In this document: positions 9,590 to 18,042 of the stretch, in pieces
Position numbering within the stretch: the stretch's first letter is position 1
Layout: each line of letters starts with the position of its first letter
Assembly (NCBI RefSeq): GCF_011250645.1
Contig: NZ_JAANNO010000006.1
Location: 156,235-220,234, forward strand
DNA length: 64,000 bases
Source: Motilibacter aurantiacus
GTDB lineage: Bacteria; Actinomycetota; Actinomycetes; Motilibacterales; Motilibacteraceae
Reading direction: 5' to 3'
Notes under the pieces: generated by a model
Told to the model about the DNA's origin: nothing
The model's input: the letters and a program-made list of their open reading frames with translations, nothing else
Databases searched by the model: none
Translations under genes and position numbers: made by a program

Positions 9590-11329
9590 GTGACGACCTT
9601 CCGTGTATGGGCGCCTCAGGCCACGACCGTCGAGCTCGACCTGTCCGGGCAGCGCAGCCCGATGACCGCCGGGGACCGGGGGTGGTGGTCCCTCGACGTG
9701 CCGGACGCCGGGCACGGGACCGACTACGGCTACGTCGTGGACGGCGAGGGCCCGACCCCCGACCCGCGCTCGCTGTGGCAGCCGGACGGCGTGCACGGCC
9801 CCAGCCGGGTCTACGAGCACGCCGGCTTCGGCTGGACCGACGCGGGCTGGACGGGGCGCCAGCTGGCCGGGTCGGTCGTCTACGAGCTGCACATCGGCAC
9901 GTTCACCTCCGAGGGGACGTTCGACGCCGCGATCGGCCGGCTGGACGAGCTGGTCGACCTCGGCGTCGACCTGGTCGAGGTGATGCCGATCGCGTCCTTC
10001 CCCGGCCGGCACGGGTGGGGCTACGACGGCGTGCACCTGTACGCCGCGCACGAGCCCTACGGCGGCCCGCACGGCTTCAAGCGGTTCGTCGATGCGGCCC
10101 ACGCCCGCGGCCTGGGCGTCGTGCTCGACGTCGTCTACAACCACCTCGGCCCGAGCGGCAACTACCTCGGCCGCTTCGGCCCCTACTTCACCGGCCGGCA
10201 CTCCACGCCCTGGGGTGACGCGGTCAACCTCGACGACGAGGGGTCCGACGAGGTCCGCCGGTTCGTCATCGAGAACGCCGTCAGCTGGCTGCGCGACTTC
10301 CACGTGGACGGCCTGCGCCTCGACGCCGTCCACGCCCTCGTCGACGAGCGCGCGACGCACCTGCTGGCCGAGCTCGCCGACGAGGTGGACCGGCTGTCCA
10401 CCGCGCTGCGCCGGCCGCTGTCCCTCATCGCCGAGAGCGACCGCAACGACGCGATGTTCGTGACCCCGCGCGAGGCGGGCGGCTACGGCCTCACCGCCCA
10501 GTGGGACGACGACGTGCACCACGCGCTGCACACGCTGCTCACCGGCGAGTCCCAGGGCTACTACGCCGACTTCGCCGAGGACCCGAACGAGGCGATCGCG
10601 TCGACCCTCACCGGGGCGTTCTTCCACGCCGGCACCTGGTCCTCCTTCCGCGGCCGCACGCACGGCGCACCGGTCGACCCGCGCGTGCCCGCGTACCGGT
10701 TCGTGGCGTACACCCAGACCCACGACCAGGTCGGCAACCGGGCGACCGGCGACCGGCTCGCGGCGACGCTGTCCGACGGCCGGTTGAAGATCGCGGCGGC
10801 CCTCGTCCTCACCGGGCCGTTCACCCCGATGCTCTTCATGGGCGAGGAGTACGCCGCCTCGACGCCGTGGCAGTACTTCACCGACCACCAGGAGCCCGAG
10901 CTCGCCGAGGCCGTACGCCAGGGCCGGCGCAAGGAGTTCGCCTCCCACGGCTGGGCCGAGGAGGACGTCCCCGACCCCCAGGACGCGGCCACCCGGGACC
11001 GGTCCGTGCTCGACTGGGACGAGCGGGCGAAGGACCCGCGCGGGCTGCTGGCCTGGTACCGGGCGCTCATCGCGCTGCGCCGCGCGCGCCCGGAGCTCAC
11101 CGACCCGCGGCTCGACGAGGTCGCGGTCGAGCTCGACGACGAGGGCGGGCTGCTCGTCGTTCACCGCGGCCCGGTGCGGGTCGTCGTGAACCTCGCCGAG
11201 GAGGCGGCGTCGGTCGTGCTCACCGAGGACGAGCAGGTCCACGTCCTGCTCGAGAGCGGCGGGGTCGCGTACGACGGCGAGGCGCTGGAGATGCCGGCGG
11301 ACTCGGTCGCGGTCGTGGAGCTGCGCTAA
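9590..11329 (+). CDS. treZ: Malto-oligosyltrehalose trehalohydrolase TreZ
   Basis: Releases free trehalose from maltooligosyl-trehalose made by TreY. The 579 residues match the family. The N-terminal beta-sandwich (VWAPQATTVELDL) is followed by the GH13 barrel with DVVYNHLGPSGNYL, GLRLDAVHAL (nucleophile Asp245), LIAESDRND (Glu282) and TQTHDQVGNR. The start is GTG 9590; the frame is open far upstream, but that part is antisense to ppk2. The Shine-Dalgarno is weak. It is separated from glgX-treY by 2.7 kb holding the RTX pair and ppk2, so it probably has its own promoter in the 76-base gap. The stop overlaps the converging methyltransferase by four bases. Confidence 0.96.
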   Translation: MTTFRVWAPQATTVELDLSGQRSPMTAGDRGWWSLDVPDAGHGTDYGYVVDGEGPTPDPRSLWQPDGVHGPSRVYEHAGFGWTDAGWTGRQLAGSVVYELHIGTFTSEGTFDAAIGRLDELVDLGVDLVEVMPIASFPGRHGWGYDGVHLYAAHEPYGGPHGFKRFVDAAHARGLGVVLDVVYNHLGPSGNYLGRFGPYFTGRHSTPWGDAVNLDDEGSDEVRRFVIENAVSWLRDFHVDGLRLDAVHALVDERATHLLAELADEVDRLSTALRRPLSLIAESDRNDAMFVTPREAGGYGLTAQWDDDVHHALHTLLTGESQGYYADFAEDPNEAIASTLTGAFFHAGTWSSFRGRTHGAPVDPRVPAYRFVAYTQTHDQVGNRATGDRLAATLSDGRLKIAAALVLTGPFTPMLFMGEEYAASTPWQYFTDHQEPELAEAVRQGRRKEFASHGWAEEDVPDPQDAATRDRSVLDWDERAKDPRGLLAWYRALIALRRARPELTDPRLDEVAVELDDEGGLLVVHRGPVRVVVNLAEEAASVVLTEDEQVHVLLESGGVAYDGEALEMPADSVAVVELR

Positions 11330-11985
11330 CGCCCGAGCGGCTTGCGCCAGCGGAGCAGGTAGCGCCAGAACAGCAGCCGGCGGGCCTCCGCCCCCGGCAG
11401 CACCTGGCGCGCCTGCTCCCGCACCTCGCGCACGGTCAGGCCCGGCTCGAGCATCGGCATGGCGTCGTGCCCGGGCTCGGGGGCGTACCAGCCGCCGCCG
11501 GACACCGCGCGGCCGAGGCCGAACGCGACGGCGAGGCCGCGCTGGGCCACGGCGGCGGCGAGCTCCACGGGCAGCTCGTGCGGCAGGTCGACCCGAGGAA
11601 GCGCCACGGCCACGAGCACGCCGCCGGGCCGCAGCGCGTCGGCCATGCGCAGCAGCGCCGGCTCGAGCGGCATGTGGTGCAGGGAGCTCATCGACACGAC
11701 CGCGTCGTAGGCCGAGGCCGGCACCTCGTGACGGAGGAAGTCAGCCCGACGGCAGGTCACGTTGGCGGGCACGGCCCGGGCGGCCGCCGCCACCATGCCC
11801 GGGTCCCGGTCGAGCGCGTCCACGTGGCCGGCGCGGGCTGCGAGCTTCGCGGCGAGGGACCCCGCGCCGCATCCCACGTCCAGCACACGCCCCGGCCCCG
11901 GGGGGAGCTGCCGGAGCACCAGCCGGTGGTAGTACGCGTTGTGGTCCCATGCCAGACGCCTCACGGGCCCATCCTGCCGCCGCAT
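11326..11985 (-). CDS. Class I SAM-dependent methyltransferase, substrate unknown
   Basis: A 219-residue Rossmann methyltransferase. SAM-binding motif I is RVLDVGCGAGSLAAKLA (residues 33-49); an acidic loop (ALDRDPGMV) and the post-motif YDAVVSMSSLHHM follow. The C-terminus is basic (LLFWRYLLRWRKPLGR). It resembles the UbiE/Methyltransf_11 group, but nothing points to a substrate. GTG 11964 is an alternative start, giving 212 residues beginning at the conserved RRLAWDHNAYYHR. It is divergent from the small GlsB-like protein with only 11 bases between the annotated starts, which favours the shorter start. Confidence 0.85.
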   Translation of the reverse strand: MRRQDGPVRRLAWDHNAYYHRLVLRQLPPGPGRVLDVGCGAGSLAAKLAARAGHVDALDRDPGMVAAAARAVPANVTCRRADFLRHEVPASAYDAVVSMSSLHHMPLEPALLRMADALRPGGVLVAVALPRVDLPHELPVELAAAVAQRGLAVAFGLGRAVSGGGWYAPEPGHDAMPMLEPGLTVREVREQARQVLPGAEARRLLFWRYLLRWRKPLGR

Positions 11986-11996
11986 ACGCTGGGGCC

Positions 11997-12257
11997 GTGG
12001 ACACCTCGAGCCTGCTCGGCGCCCTGGGGTCGGGCATCCTCGTCGGGCTGCTCGGCCGGCTGGTCGCGCCCGGCGGCAACCCCATCGGCTGCCTCTTCAC
12101 CATCCTCATCGGGGTCGTCGGCGCCGTCGCCGGGCTGTCCATCGGCAACGCGATCGACGCCGGCGGCATCGGCACCTTTGCCATCCAGGTCGTCGTCGCG
12201 GCCGTGCTGGTGAGCCTGGTCAGCGCGCTGGAGCGGTCCCGCCGCAACCGCTGGTAG
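11997..12257 (+). CDS. GlsB/YeaQ/YmgE family small membrane protein
   Basis: An 86-residue protein with three hydrophobic segments and the family pattern of glycines and prolines (ILVGLLGRLVAPGGNPIGC, then TILIGVVGAVAGLSIG). Members of this transglycosylase-associated family are small stress-related membrane proteins of unknown biochemical role. Start GTG 11997 gives MDTSSLLGALGSG; an upstream ATG at 11949 would run through the divergent gene start and is unlikely. A YciI-family gene follows after 12 bases and is probably co-transcribed. Confidence 0.8.
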   Translation: MDTSSLLGALGSGILVGLLGRLVAPGGNPIGCLFTILIGVVGAVAGLSIGNAIDAGGIGTFAIQVVVAAVLVSLVSALERSRRNRW

Positions 12258-12269
12258 GAGAGTTCACGA

Positions 12270-12554
12270 ATGCTGCTTCTGGAGTACGTCCTGGTCGACG
12301 ACTACGTCGAGCGCCGCGCCCCGCTCCGGCAGGAGCACCTGGCCCTCGCCGCGGCGGCCGTCGAGCGCGGCGAGCTGGTCCTCGGCGGCGCGCTGAGCGA
12401 GCCCGCCGATCGCGCGCTGCTCGTGTGGGACGTCCCGGACCGCTCGGTGGTCGAGGCGTTCGTGCAGCAGGACCCGTACGTCAGCCAGGGGCTCGTGCGG
12501 GAGTGGTCGATCAGGCCGTGGACGGTCGTCGTCGGAACCGCGCTTCGCGGATAG
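12270..12554 (+). CDS. YciI-like (YCII domain) protein
   Basis: A 94-residue dimeric ferredoxin-like fold protein of the YCII family. The conserved segments are YVERRAPLRQEHLAL with its histidine, the ALSEPADRALLVWDV strand and the FVQQDPYVSQGLV segment with the conserved Asp-Pro-Tyr. Family members are proposed to catalyse small-molecule reactions using the His-Asp pair, but no general substrate is known. AGGAGAG precedes the ATG. It converges with zapE, with four bases between the stops. Confidence 0.85.
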   Translation: MLLLEYVLVDDYVERRAPLRQEHLALAAAAVERGELVLGGALSEPADRALLVWDVPDRSVVEAFVQQDPYVSQGLVREWSIRPWTVVVGTALRG

Positions 12555-12558
12555 GGCG

Positions 12559-13593
12559 TCAGCCCGCCATGCGGGAGAGGGCGACGAGCCGGCTCACCGC
12601 CCGCAGGTACTTCTTGCGGTAGCCCCCGCGCAGCAGCTCGTCGGGGAAGAGCCGGTCCAGCGGGGCCCCGCTGGTGACGACCGGCACGTCCCGGTCGTAC
12701 ATCCGGTCCGCGAGCGCGACGAGCCGCAGCGCCGCGCTCTGGTCCGGGACCGGCACGACGCCGAGCAGGTGCACGCTGCGCACGCCGTCGAGCAGGGCGC
12801 CGTACCGGCTGGGGTGGACCTTCGCCAGGTGCGCCAGCAGGTCGTCGAACCGGTCCAGAGAAGCTCCCGGCGCCGCCGCCGCCCGCCGCTCGACCTCCTC
12901 GTCGGAGGCGGGCTCGGGCGCGGCGGGAAGGCCGCGGTGGCGGTAGTCCTCCCCGTCGACGCGCACCACCTCGAACCGCGACGAGAGGCCCTGGATCTCA
13001 CGCAGGAAGTCTTGTGCAGCGAAGCGTCCTTCGCCCAAGGCGTCCGGAAGCGTGTTGCTCGTCGCCGCGAGCCGTACGCCGGCGTCGGCCAGGCGCCCCA
13101 GCAGGGTCGACACGAGGACCGTGTCCCCCGGGTCGTCGAGCTCGAACTCGTCGATGCAGAGCAGCTTGTGCCCGGACAGCGCGTCCACCGTGGCGTTGAA
13201 GCCCAGCGCGCCCACGAGGTTGGTCACCTCGACGAACGTCCCGAAGGCCTTCGGGCCGGGCACCACGTGCCACAGCGAAGCCAGCAGGTGCGTCTTGCCG
13301 ACCCCGAACCCGCCGTCGAGGTAGATGCCCGGGCGTCCCTGCGGCGCAGCGGCCCGCCGGAACAGGCCCCGCTTGACCGGCCCCGAGGCCAGCGCGGCAG
13401 CGAACGACCGCAGCTCGGCGACGGCCGCGGCCTGCGAGGGCTGGGCCGGGTCGGGCTGGTACGTCTCGAACCGGACCGCGTCGAAGTGCGGCGGCGGGAC
13501 CAGCTCGGCGACGAGCCGGTCGGCCGGGACGCGCGGCTCGCGCTCGACGAGCCGCAGCGGGCCCGCGGCAGGGTGAGCGGCAGGGGCGGGCAC
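12559..13593 (-). CDS. zapE: Cell division protein ZapE / AFG1-like ATPase
   Basis: P-loop ATPase of the AFG1/ZapE family, 344 residues from GTG 13593. ZapE in Escherichia coli acts at the division ring; AFG1 relatives assist protein turnover in mitochondria. Walker A is GGFGVGKTH (about 94-102), Walker B is LLCIDEFELDDPGD, and the sensor region is LAATSNTLPDALGEGRF, all characteristic of the family. The frame remains open to 13842, but that extension runs over the divergent reductase gene, so the GTG at 13593 is preferred. The role in actinobacteria is not established. Confidence 0.9.
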   Translation of the reverse strand: MPAPAAHPAAGPLRLVEREPRVPADRLVAELVPPPHFDAVRFETYQPDPAQPSQAAAVAELRSFAAALASGPVKRGLFRRAAAPQGRPGIYLDGGFGVGKTHLLASLWHVVPGPKAFGTFVEVTNLVGALGFNATVDALSGHKLLCIDEFELDDPGDTVLVSTLLGRLADAGVRLAATSNTLPDALGEGRFAAQDFLREIQGLSSRFEVVRVDGEDYRHRGLPAAPEPASDEEVERRAAAAPGASLDRFDDLLAHLAKVHPSRYGALLDGVRSVHLLGVVPVPDQSAALRLVALADRMYDRDVPVVTSGAPLDRLFPDELLRGGYRKKYLRAVSRLVALSRMAG

Positions 13594-13637
13594 GAGCTCG
13601 AACTCTACGTCCCGGCCGGCCGCCCGTCCGTGCGAGG

Positions 13638-14423
13638 ATGCGCCGCGTGCGCCGGCTGCTCCCGCTCCCCGCGCAGGACGGGCTGGGCCCGGACGCGCTG
13701 CTCGCGGCGTACGCCTGCCCGCCCGGCCCCTGGGTGCGCGCCAACATGGTGGCCTCGCTCGATGGCGCCGCCACGGCCGACGGCCGGTCCGGAGGGCTGT
13801 CCGGGCCCGCCGACAAGCGGGTCTTCCGGGTGCTGCGCGCACTGGCCGACGTGGTGCTCGTGGGCGCCGGCACGGCCCGTGCGGAGGGGTACGCGGCGGT
13901 GCAGCCGCACGAGACGTACCCCGAGGCCCGGGCTGCGGCAGGGCGGCCGCCGACTGCGGCGATCGCGGTCGTCACCCGCCGGCTCGACCTCGACCTGTCC
14001 TCCGGCCTGTTCGCCGGCCCGGCGCGCACCGTCGTCCTGACCTGCGCGGCCGCCGGGCAGGACCGGCTGGCCGCCGCGCGAGCCGTCGCCGACGTCGCCG
14101 TCGTCGGCGAGACGACGGTCGACGTCCCGGAGGCGCTGAGCGCCCTGCGCGCCCGTGGCCTGGACCACGTCCTCTGCGAGGGCGGCCCGTCGCTGCTGCG
14201 CGACGTGGCGGCGTGCGGCCGTCTGGACGAGCTCTGCCTGACGCTGTCGCCGCAGCTGCGCGCGGGAGGTGCCGCGCGGGTGCTCGTGGGGCCGGCGCTG
14301 GAGCCGCCGCCCCGGATGGTGGTCGTCTCCGTGCTGGAGGAGGACGGCGACCTCTTCCTCCGTTTCCAGGCCGCGCCCGGCGCGTCGGAGCCTGGCTCGA
14401 CGGGGCCATCGGTGGCAGGGTGA
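13638..14423 (+). CDS. RibD C-terminal domain / pyrimidine reductase family protein
   Basis: A 261-residue NADPH-dependent reductase of the dihydrofolate-reductase-like fold, homologous to the reductase half of RibD. Motifs include NMVASLDGAATADGRSGGLSG near residue 35 (substrate and NADPH binding), ADVVLVGAGTARAEGY and CEGGPSLLRDV, the last typical of RibD-C. There is no deaminase domain, and no other riboflavin gene is nearby, so an oxidoreductase role outside riboflavin synthesis is possible. It is divergent from zapE with 44 bases between starts. GTG 13647 is an alternative start. Confidence 0.87.
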   Translation: MRRVRRLLPLPAQDGLGPDALLAAYACPPGPWVRANMVASLDGAATADGRSGGLSGPADKRVFRVLRALADVVLVGAGTARAEGYAAVQPHETYPEARAAAGRPPTAAIAVVTRRLDLDLSSGLFAGPARTVVLTCAAAGQDRLAAARAVADVAVVGETTVDVPEALSALRARGLDHVLCEGGPSLLRDVAACGRLDELCLTLSPQLRAGGAARVLVGPALEPPPRMVVVSVLEEDGDLFLRFQAAPGASEPGSTGPSVAG

Positions 14424-14453
14424 TCAACGTTCGGAGGTAGACGGGGGAGCGTC

Positions 14454-15722
14454 ATGATTCTCACTCTGCGCGGAGCGCCGCCGCGGGCCGCCCTGCCGTC
14501 GGCCGCGGTGCTGACCGCGGTGCTCACGGCGGCGTCGGTGGCGGTGCCGATCGCCCCGGCCACCGCCGGGACAGTTGCCGCGACCATGGTCCCGGCGAGG
14601 GCCGCCGCGTCCGCGGCCCCGGAGGTGGCGTACGGCCGGGTGCCGCTCAAGCCCCCCGTTCCGCCCACCGACTCGGCGCAGGCGCCCACGCTCGCCGAGG
14701 CCCCGGTCGAGCGGGTCTTCGCGTTGGCCGAGACGATGAGCTGGTCGCGCTCGGTGGTGGTCGACGCCGACACCGGCGAGCGGGTCACGACACCTCCCCC
14801 GCCGGGGACGCAGCGCCGGCTGCAGGTCCGCAGCGCCGCCTGGGACGTCCTTGCGCTCGACGCCGAAGGCGGCGGCTGGCGACGGCTCCCCGGCGCCTTC
14901 GGCACCCAGCAGAGCCAGCTCTTCCCCGGGCCCGAGGCGGCCGCGTCGGTGTCGCCCGACGGCCGGAGGCTCGCCCTGGGCGGCACGGCGCAGACGCCCG
15001 CGCGGGTCACCACCCTGCAGGTCGACACGGGCATGCGCGACGGCTACCGGGTGGGCGCCTACGGCACGACCACCAACCTGCAGTTCTCCCCGGACGGTCG
15101 CTACCTCGCGCTGGACCTCGGGGTCAGCCGGCCGGAGGCGCGCCACCTTCCCCACGACCTCGTCGTGGTCGACCTGCGCACGGGCGTCTCGCGCACGGTC
15201 CTGCAGGGCCGGTCCGGGCAGTACGCCTGGAGCCCCGACTCGCGCCGGCTCGCCGTCACCTCCGGCAGCGGGCTGGCCCGGGAGACGACGGGCCGGGCTC
15301 CCCGCCGCACCGTCGTGGTCGACGTCCCCACCGGGCGCACCACCGAGCTGCCGAGGCCGGCCGCCCGCCAGGTCGGGGCCCCGGTCTTCTCCGCCGACGG
15401 CCGGGAGGTGTGGGTCATCGCCGAGGACACGGCGCGCGCGTCGACGGCGACCCAGGTGCTCGTCCGGCTGCCGGTCGACGGCTCGCCGGCGCGCGTGGTG
15501 CCGCTCTCCCCCCGCCCCGGCCGCGTGGACCGCCACTCGATCGTCGGCCGGCGGGGGAACGCGCTGCTCGTGCGCGGCTACGTCAACGGCCCCGGCCCGG
15601 GGCTCCGCGCCGCGCTGCTCGCGCTGTCCCCGCGCACCGGCCGGCTCACACCGTTCCTGCGTGCCCTGCGCTGGTCCCCGCCCGTCGCCCTCACCGTGCT
15701 GGAGAAGGGCCGGCTGAGCTGA
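14454..15722 (+). CDS. Secreted WD40/TolB-like beta-propeller protein, function unknown
   Basis: A 422-residue exported protein. Residues 1 to about 39 are a signal peptide with a long alanine-rich core. After a proline-rich linker come repeated blades with the SPDGRRLAL, SPDGRYLALDL, SPDSRRLAVTS and SADGREVWVIA signatures of TolB/WD40-like (PD40) propellers. No enzymatic motif was seen. Such proteins usually act as binding scaffolds outside the membrane. The 3' end overlaps the converging DoxX gene by 32 bases. Confidence 0.75.
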   Translation: MILTLRGAPPRAALPSAAVLTAVLTAASVAVPIAPATAGTVAATMVPARAAASAAPEVAYGRVPLKPPVPPTDSAQAPTLAEAPVERVFALAETMSWSRSVVVDADTGERVTTPPPPGTQRRLQVRSAAWDVLALDAEGGGWRRLPGAFGTQQSQLFPGPEAAASVSPDGRRLALGGTAQTPARVTTLQVDTGMRDGYRVGAYGTTTNLQFSPDGRYLALDLGVSRPEARHLPHDLVVVDLRTGVSRTVLQGRSGQYAWSPDSRRLAVTSGSGLARETTGRAPRRTVVVDVPTGRTTELPRPAARQVGAPVFSADGREVWVIAEDTARASTATQVLVRLPVDGSPARVVPLSPRPGRVDRHSIVGRRGNALLVRGYVNGPGPGLRAALLALSPRTGRLTPFLRALRWSPPVALTVLEKGRLS

Positions 15723-16095
15723 CGTCGCGCGCCACCGCCGGCGCGCCGAGGACCAGCGGCACCTGCATCGGCAGCCGCACGAGCGTCGCCGCGACGTACG
15801 TGCGGGAACGCCGGTCGCGGACGGCGGCGTACGCCATCTGCAGGTTCGCCGGGTAGACCGCGACGAACAGCCCGGCGGCGGCCAGCGCGGCCCGGCGCCG
15901 CGCCGCCGGACGCGGTGACAGCAGGCCGGCGCCGACGGCCAGCTCGGCGACGCCGCTGCCGAGGACCCACCCGCGCGGGCTGCCGAGCAGCGGAGGCACG
16001 ATCGCCTCGTACACCTGTGGCCGGGCGACGTGGCTGGCCCCGGCGCCCAGCAGCAGCCCGGCGAGGGCCCGCCTGCGCACGGCATCCCTGCTCAT
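15691..16095 (-). CDS. DoxX-family small membrane protein
   Basis: A 134-residue protein with four hydrophobic segments in the DoxX pattern (LAGLLLGAGASHVARP, GWVLGSGVAELAVGAGLL, AALAAAGLFVAVYPANLQMAY, and a final LVRLPMQVPLVLG). DoxX relatives are linked to redox or oxidative-stress membrane complexes; no specific role is visible here. The start ATG 16095 is 18 bases from the divergent ligC start, so promoters must overlap coding DNA or the two genes share a very short control region. Confidence 0.75.
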   Translation of the reverse strand: MSRDAVRRRALAGLLLGAGASHVARPQVYEAIVPPLLGSPRGWVLGSGVAELAVGAGLLSPRPAARRRAALAAAGLFVAVYPANLQMAYAAVRDRRSRTYVAATLVRLPMQVPLVLGAPAVARDVSSAGPSPAR

Positions 16096-16113
16096 GGGTG
16101 CCAGGATGCAGGT

Positions 16114-17178
16114 ATGGACCTTCCGGTCATGCCCCCCGTCTCCCCCATGCTCGCGAAGGCCGTCAAGGAGGTGCCCGACGGTGGCTTCCTCTACGAGCCC
16201 AAGTGGGACGGCTTCCGCTGCATCGTCTTCCGGGACGGCGACGAGGTCGAGCTCGGGTCGCGCAACGAGCGGCCGCTGACCCGCTACTTCCCGGAGCTGG
16301 TCGAGGCGGTCAAGCAGCACCTGCCCGAGCGGTGCGTGGTCGACGGCGAGATCATCATCCCCAACGGCCCGCGGCTCGACTTCGAGGCCCTGCTGCAGCG
16401 GATCCACCCCGCCGTCTCGCGCATCAACCGGCTCGCTGCCGAGACCCCCGCATCGTTCGTGGCCTTCGACCTGCTCGCCCTCGGCGACGAGGACCTCACC
16501 GGCCGGCCGCTCGCCGAGCGACGCGCCCGGCTCGAGGAGGCCCTCGCGGGGGCTTCCGCGCCCGTCCACGTGACGGCGGTGACGCGGGACGTCGCGACGG
16601 CGCAGCGCTGGTTCGGCCAGTTCGAGGGGGCGGGGCTGGACGGTGTCGTCGCGAAGCCGGAGACGTTGACCTACCAGCAGGACGTGCGCGCCATGCTCAA
16701 GATCAAGCACGAGCGCACGGCCGACTGCGTCGTGGCCGGGTTCCGCTGGCACAAGTCCGGCGACGTCGTGGGCTCGCTGCTGCTCGGGCTGTACCAGGAC
16801 GGGGCCCTCCAGCACGTCGGCGTGGCGGCGTCGTTCCCGATGAAGCGGCGGGCCGAGCTCGTCGAGGAGCTGGCCCCGTTCCGGGCCGAGGACCTGAAGA
16901 GCCACCCCTGGGGCGCCTGGGCCGAGGCGTCCGCGCACGAGGCGGACCGGATGCCGGGCGCCCAGTCGCGGTGGAACGCCGGCAAGGACCTGTCGTGGGT
17001 GGCGCTGCGCCCCGAGCTGGTCTGCGAGGTCCGCTACGACGCGATGGAGGGGACGCGGTTCCGGCACACCGCGCACTTCCGCCGGTGGAGGCCGGACCGG
17101 GAGCCGGAGAGCTGCACCTACGCCCAGCTCGAGGTACCGGCGAGGTACGACCTGGCCGAGGTGCTCTCCGGCGCCTGA
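16114..17178 (+). CDS. ligC: ATP-dependent DNA ligase LigC
   Basis: A 354-residue ATP-dependent ligase without nuclease or polymerase domains. The adenylated lysine is Lys30 in YEPKWDGFR (motif I). Motifs III/IIIa (VVDGEIIIP, FVAFDLLAL), IV (LDGVVAKP) and V (MLKIKHERTADCVVAGFRWHK in part) follow, then the OB domain. In mycobacteria LigC enzymes back up end joining and base-excision repair with stand-alone polymerases. A PolDom gene lies 0.9 kb away on the other strand, so both probably serve DNA-end repair. No ku gene is present in the window. The frame extends to 16030, but ATG 16114 is the family start. Confidence 0.93.
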   Translation: MDLPVMPPVSPMLAKAVKEVPDGGFLYEPKWDGFRCIVFRDGDEVELGSRNERPLTRYFPELVEAVKQHLPERCVVDGEIIIPNGPRLDFEALLQRIHPAVSRINRLAAETPASFVAFDLLALGDEDLTGRPLAERRARLEEALAGASAPVHVTAVTRDVATAQRWFGQFEGAGLDGVVAKPETLTYQQDVRAMLKIKHERTADCVVAGFRWHKSGDVVGSLLLGLYQDGALQHVGVAASFPMKRRAELVEELAPFRAEDLKSHPWGAWAEASAHEADRMPGAQSRWNAGKDLSWVALRPELVCEVRYDAMEGTRFRHTAHFRRWRPDREPESCTYAQLEVPARYDLAEVLSGA

Positions 17179-17202
17179 CCGGCTGCCGCTAGCGTTCGAG
17201 GG

Positions 17203-17682
17203 GTGTACACGATCCTGGTGCTGACCGAGGACGCCCTGACCCCCCACGACGTCGAGCGGGTCGCGCACCTGCACGACCCGGAGCCCGTGCAGGCCCACGT
17301 GCTCGTGCCCGTCGACACCCACCGCAACCGGCTGGTCGAGGCGCTGGACGACGTCGCGCTCGGCCGGCTCGCGGAGGCGGTACGGGAGCCGGGGCCGTCC
17401 TCGCCGGACGAAGCCCGCCGCCGCGCGCAGCAGGCGCTGGACGCCTCTGTGACGGCGCTGGCCACGGCCGGCGTCTCCGCGACCGGCGCGCTGACCGGCG
17501 ACGACCCGGTCGACGAGGCGGCGGTCGCCGCGAACGAGCTGGGGGTCGACGAGGTCATCGTCGTGACCGAGCCGCACTTCGTCGAGGAGACCGTGCGCCG
17601 GGACTGGGCGAGCCGGCTGCGTGAGGCCAGCGGGCTTCCGCTGCTGCACGTCATCGCCGGCACCGACCGGGTCGTGAGCTGA
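17203..17682 (+). CDS. UspA-like universal stress family protein
   Basis: A 159-residue cytoplasmic protein of the HUP/UspA fold. It starts MYTILVLTEDALTP, with a long acidic middle helix (DEARRRAQQALDASVTAL), a domain end reading LGVDEVIVVTEP and a C-terminal LPLLHVIAGTDRVVS. The canonical ATP-binding G-2x-G-9x-G(S/T) pattern is not clear, so ATP binding is uncertain. GTG 17203 is 24 bases after the ligC stop, so the two may be co-transcribed. A strong terminator follows. Confidence 0.7.
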   Translation: MYTILVLTEDALTPHDVERVAHLHDPEPVQAHVLVPVDTHRNRLVEALDDVALGRLAEAVREPGPSSPDEARRRAQQALDASVTALATAGVSATGALTGDDPVDEAAVAANELGVDEVIVVTEPHFVEETVRRDWASRLREASGLPLLHVIAGTDRVVS

Positions 17683-17700
17683 AGGCCCCCGCAGACAGCA

Positions 17701-17735
17701 CGAGGGCGGGGCACCTGCTCGGTGCCCCGCCCTCG
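17701..17735. terminator. Perfect 15-bp hairpin after the UspA-like gene
   Basis: CGAGGGCGGGGCACC (17701-17715) pairs with 17721-17735 around TGCTC. It lies between two converging transcription units: the UspA-like gene on + and the possible peptide gene on -. Confidence 0.88.
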
Positions 17736-17765
17736 TCGTGCCTCCGGTCGCTCGCGGCGCCGCAG

Positions 17766-17861
17766 CTACAGCCGGACTCGCTTCGGGTTCGCCACGCCCG
17801 TCGTGGTCGGCTCCTCAGACGTCGTCAGATCCAGCACTGCGTCACGCACTGCGTCCTCCAT
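17766..17861 (-). CDS. Possible 31-residue peptide gene
   Basis: A short frame from ATG 17861 to TAG 17766 with GAGGGGG seven bases before the ATG. About 80% of its codons end in G or C, as in neighbouring genes. The product begins MEDAVRDAVLDLTTSEEP, an amphipathic helix, and ends GVANPKRVRL, a basic tail. An upstream ATG (17876) would add five residues. The bidirectional hairpin 17701-17735 would end the transcript, and the unusually AT-rich stretch with hairpins upstream (17904-17997) could be its promoter and leader. I do not recognise the peptide. It could instead be chance coding in an intergenic region. Confidence 0.45.
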   Translation of the reverse strand: MEDAVRDAVLDLTTSEEPTTTGVANPKRVRL

Positions 17862-17903
17862 CCGTAGCCCCCTCATGGTCACCCGCCTGCTGCAGTATCC
17901 CCC

Positions 17904-17997
17904 GTGCCCGCGATCCCCCTGATCGCAACGGGCACAGGTGCTCGGGGATCACCCGTGCAGCCCAGCGAGCCTATCGTTTCTTGGTTGCCACAACGAT
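17904..17997 (-). promoter_or_regulatory. Structured AT-richer leader upstream of the peptide gene
   Basis: Within the 360-base gap between the UspA-like and PolDom genes. GTGCCCG-CGATC (17904-17915) pairs with GATCG...CGGGCAC (17921-17935). ATCGTT (17973-17978) pairs with AACGAT (17992-17997). On the minus strand GATAGGCT near 17970 could be a -10 element. No known riboswitch class was recognised. Confidence 0.3.
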
Positions 17998-18042
17998 CGT
18001 CAGGCGGAGGGCATTCCGCTATTCGAAACGCCGTCGTGTGAG

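Noticed and set aside
17722-17922. 66-codon plus-strand frame over the UspA-like terminator.
   Set aside because: It starts within the terminator hairpin and is arginine/serine-rich without family motifs; the minus-strand peptide frame is better supported.
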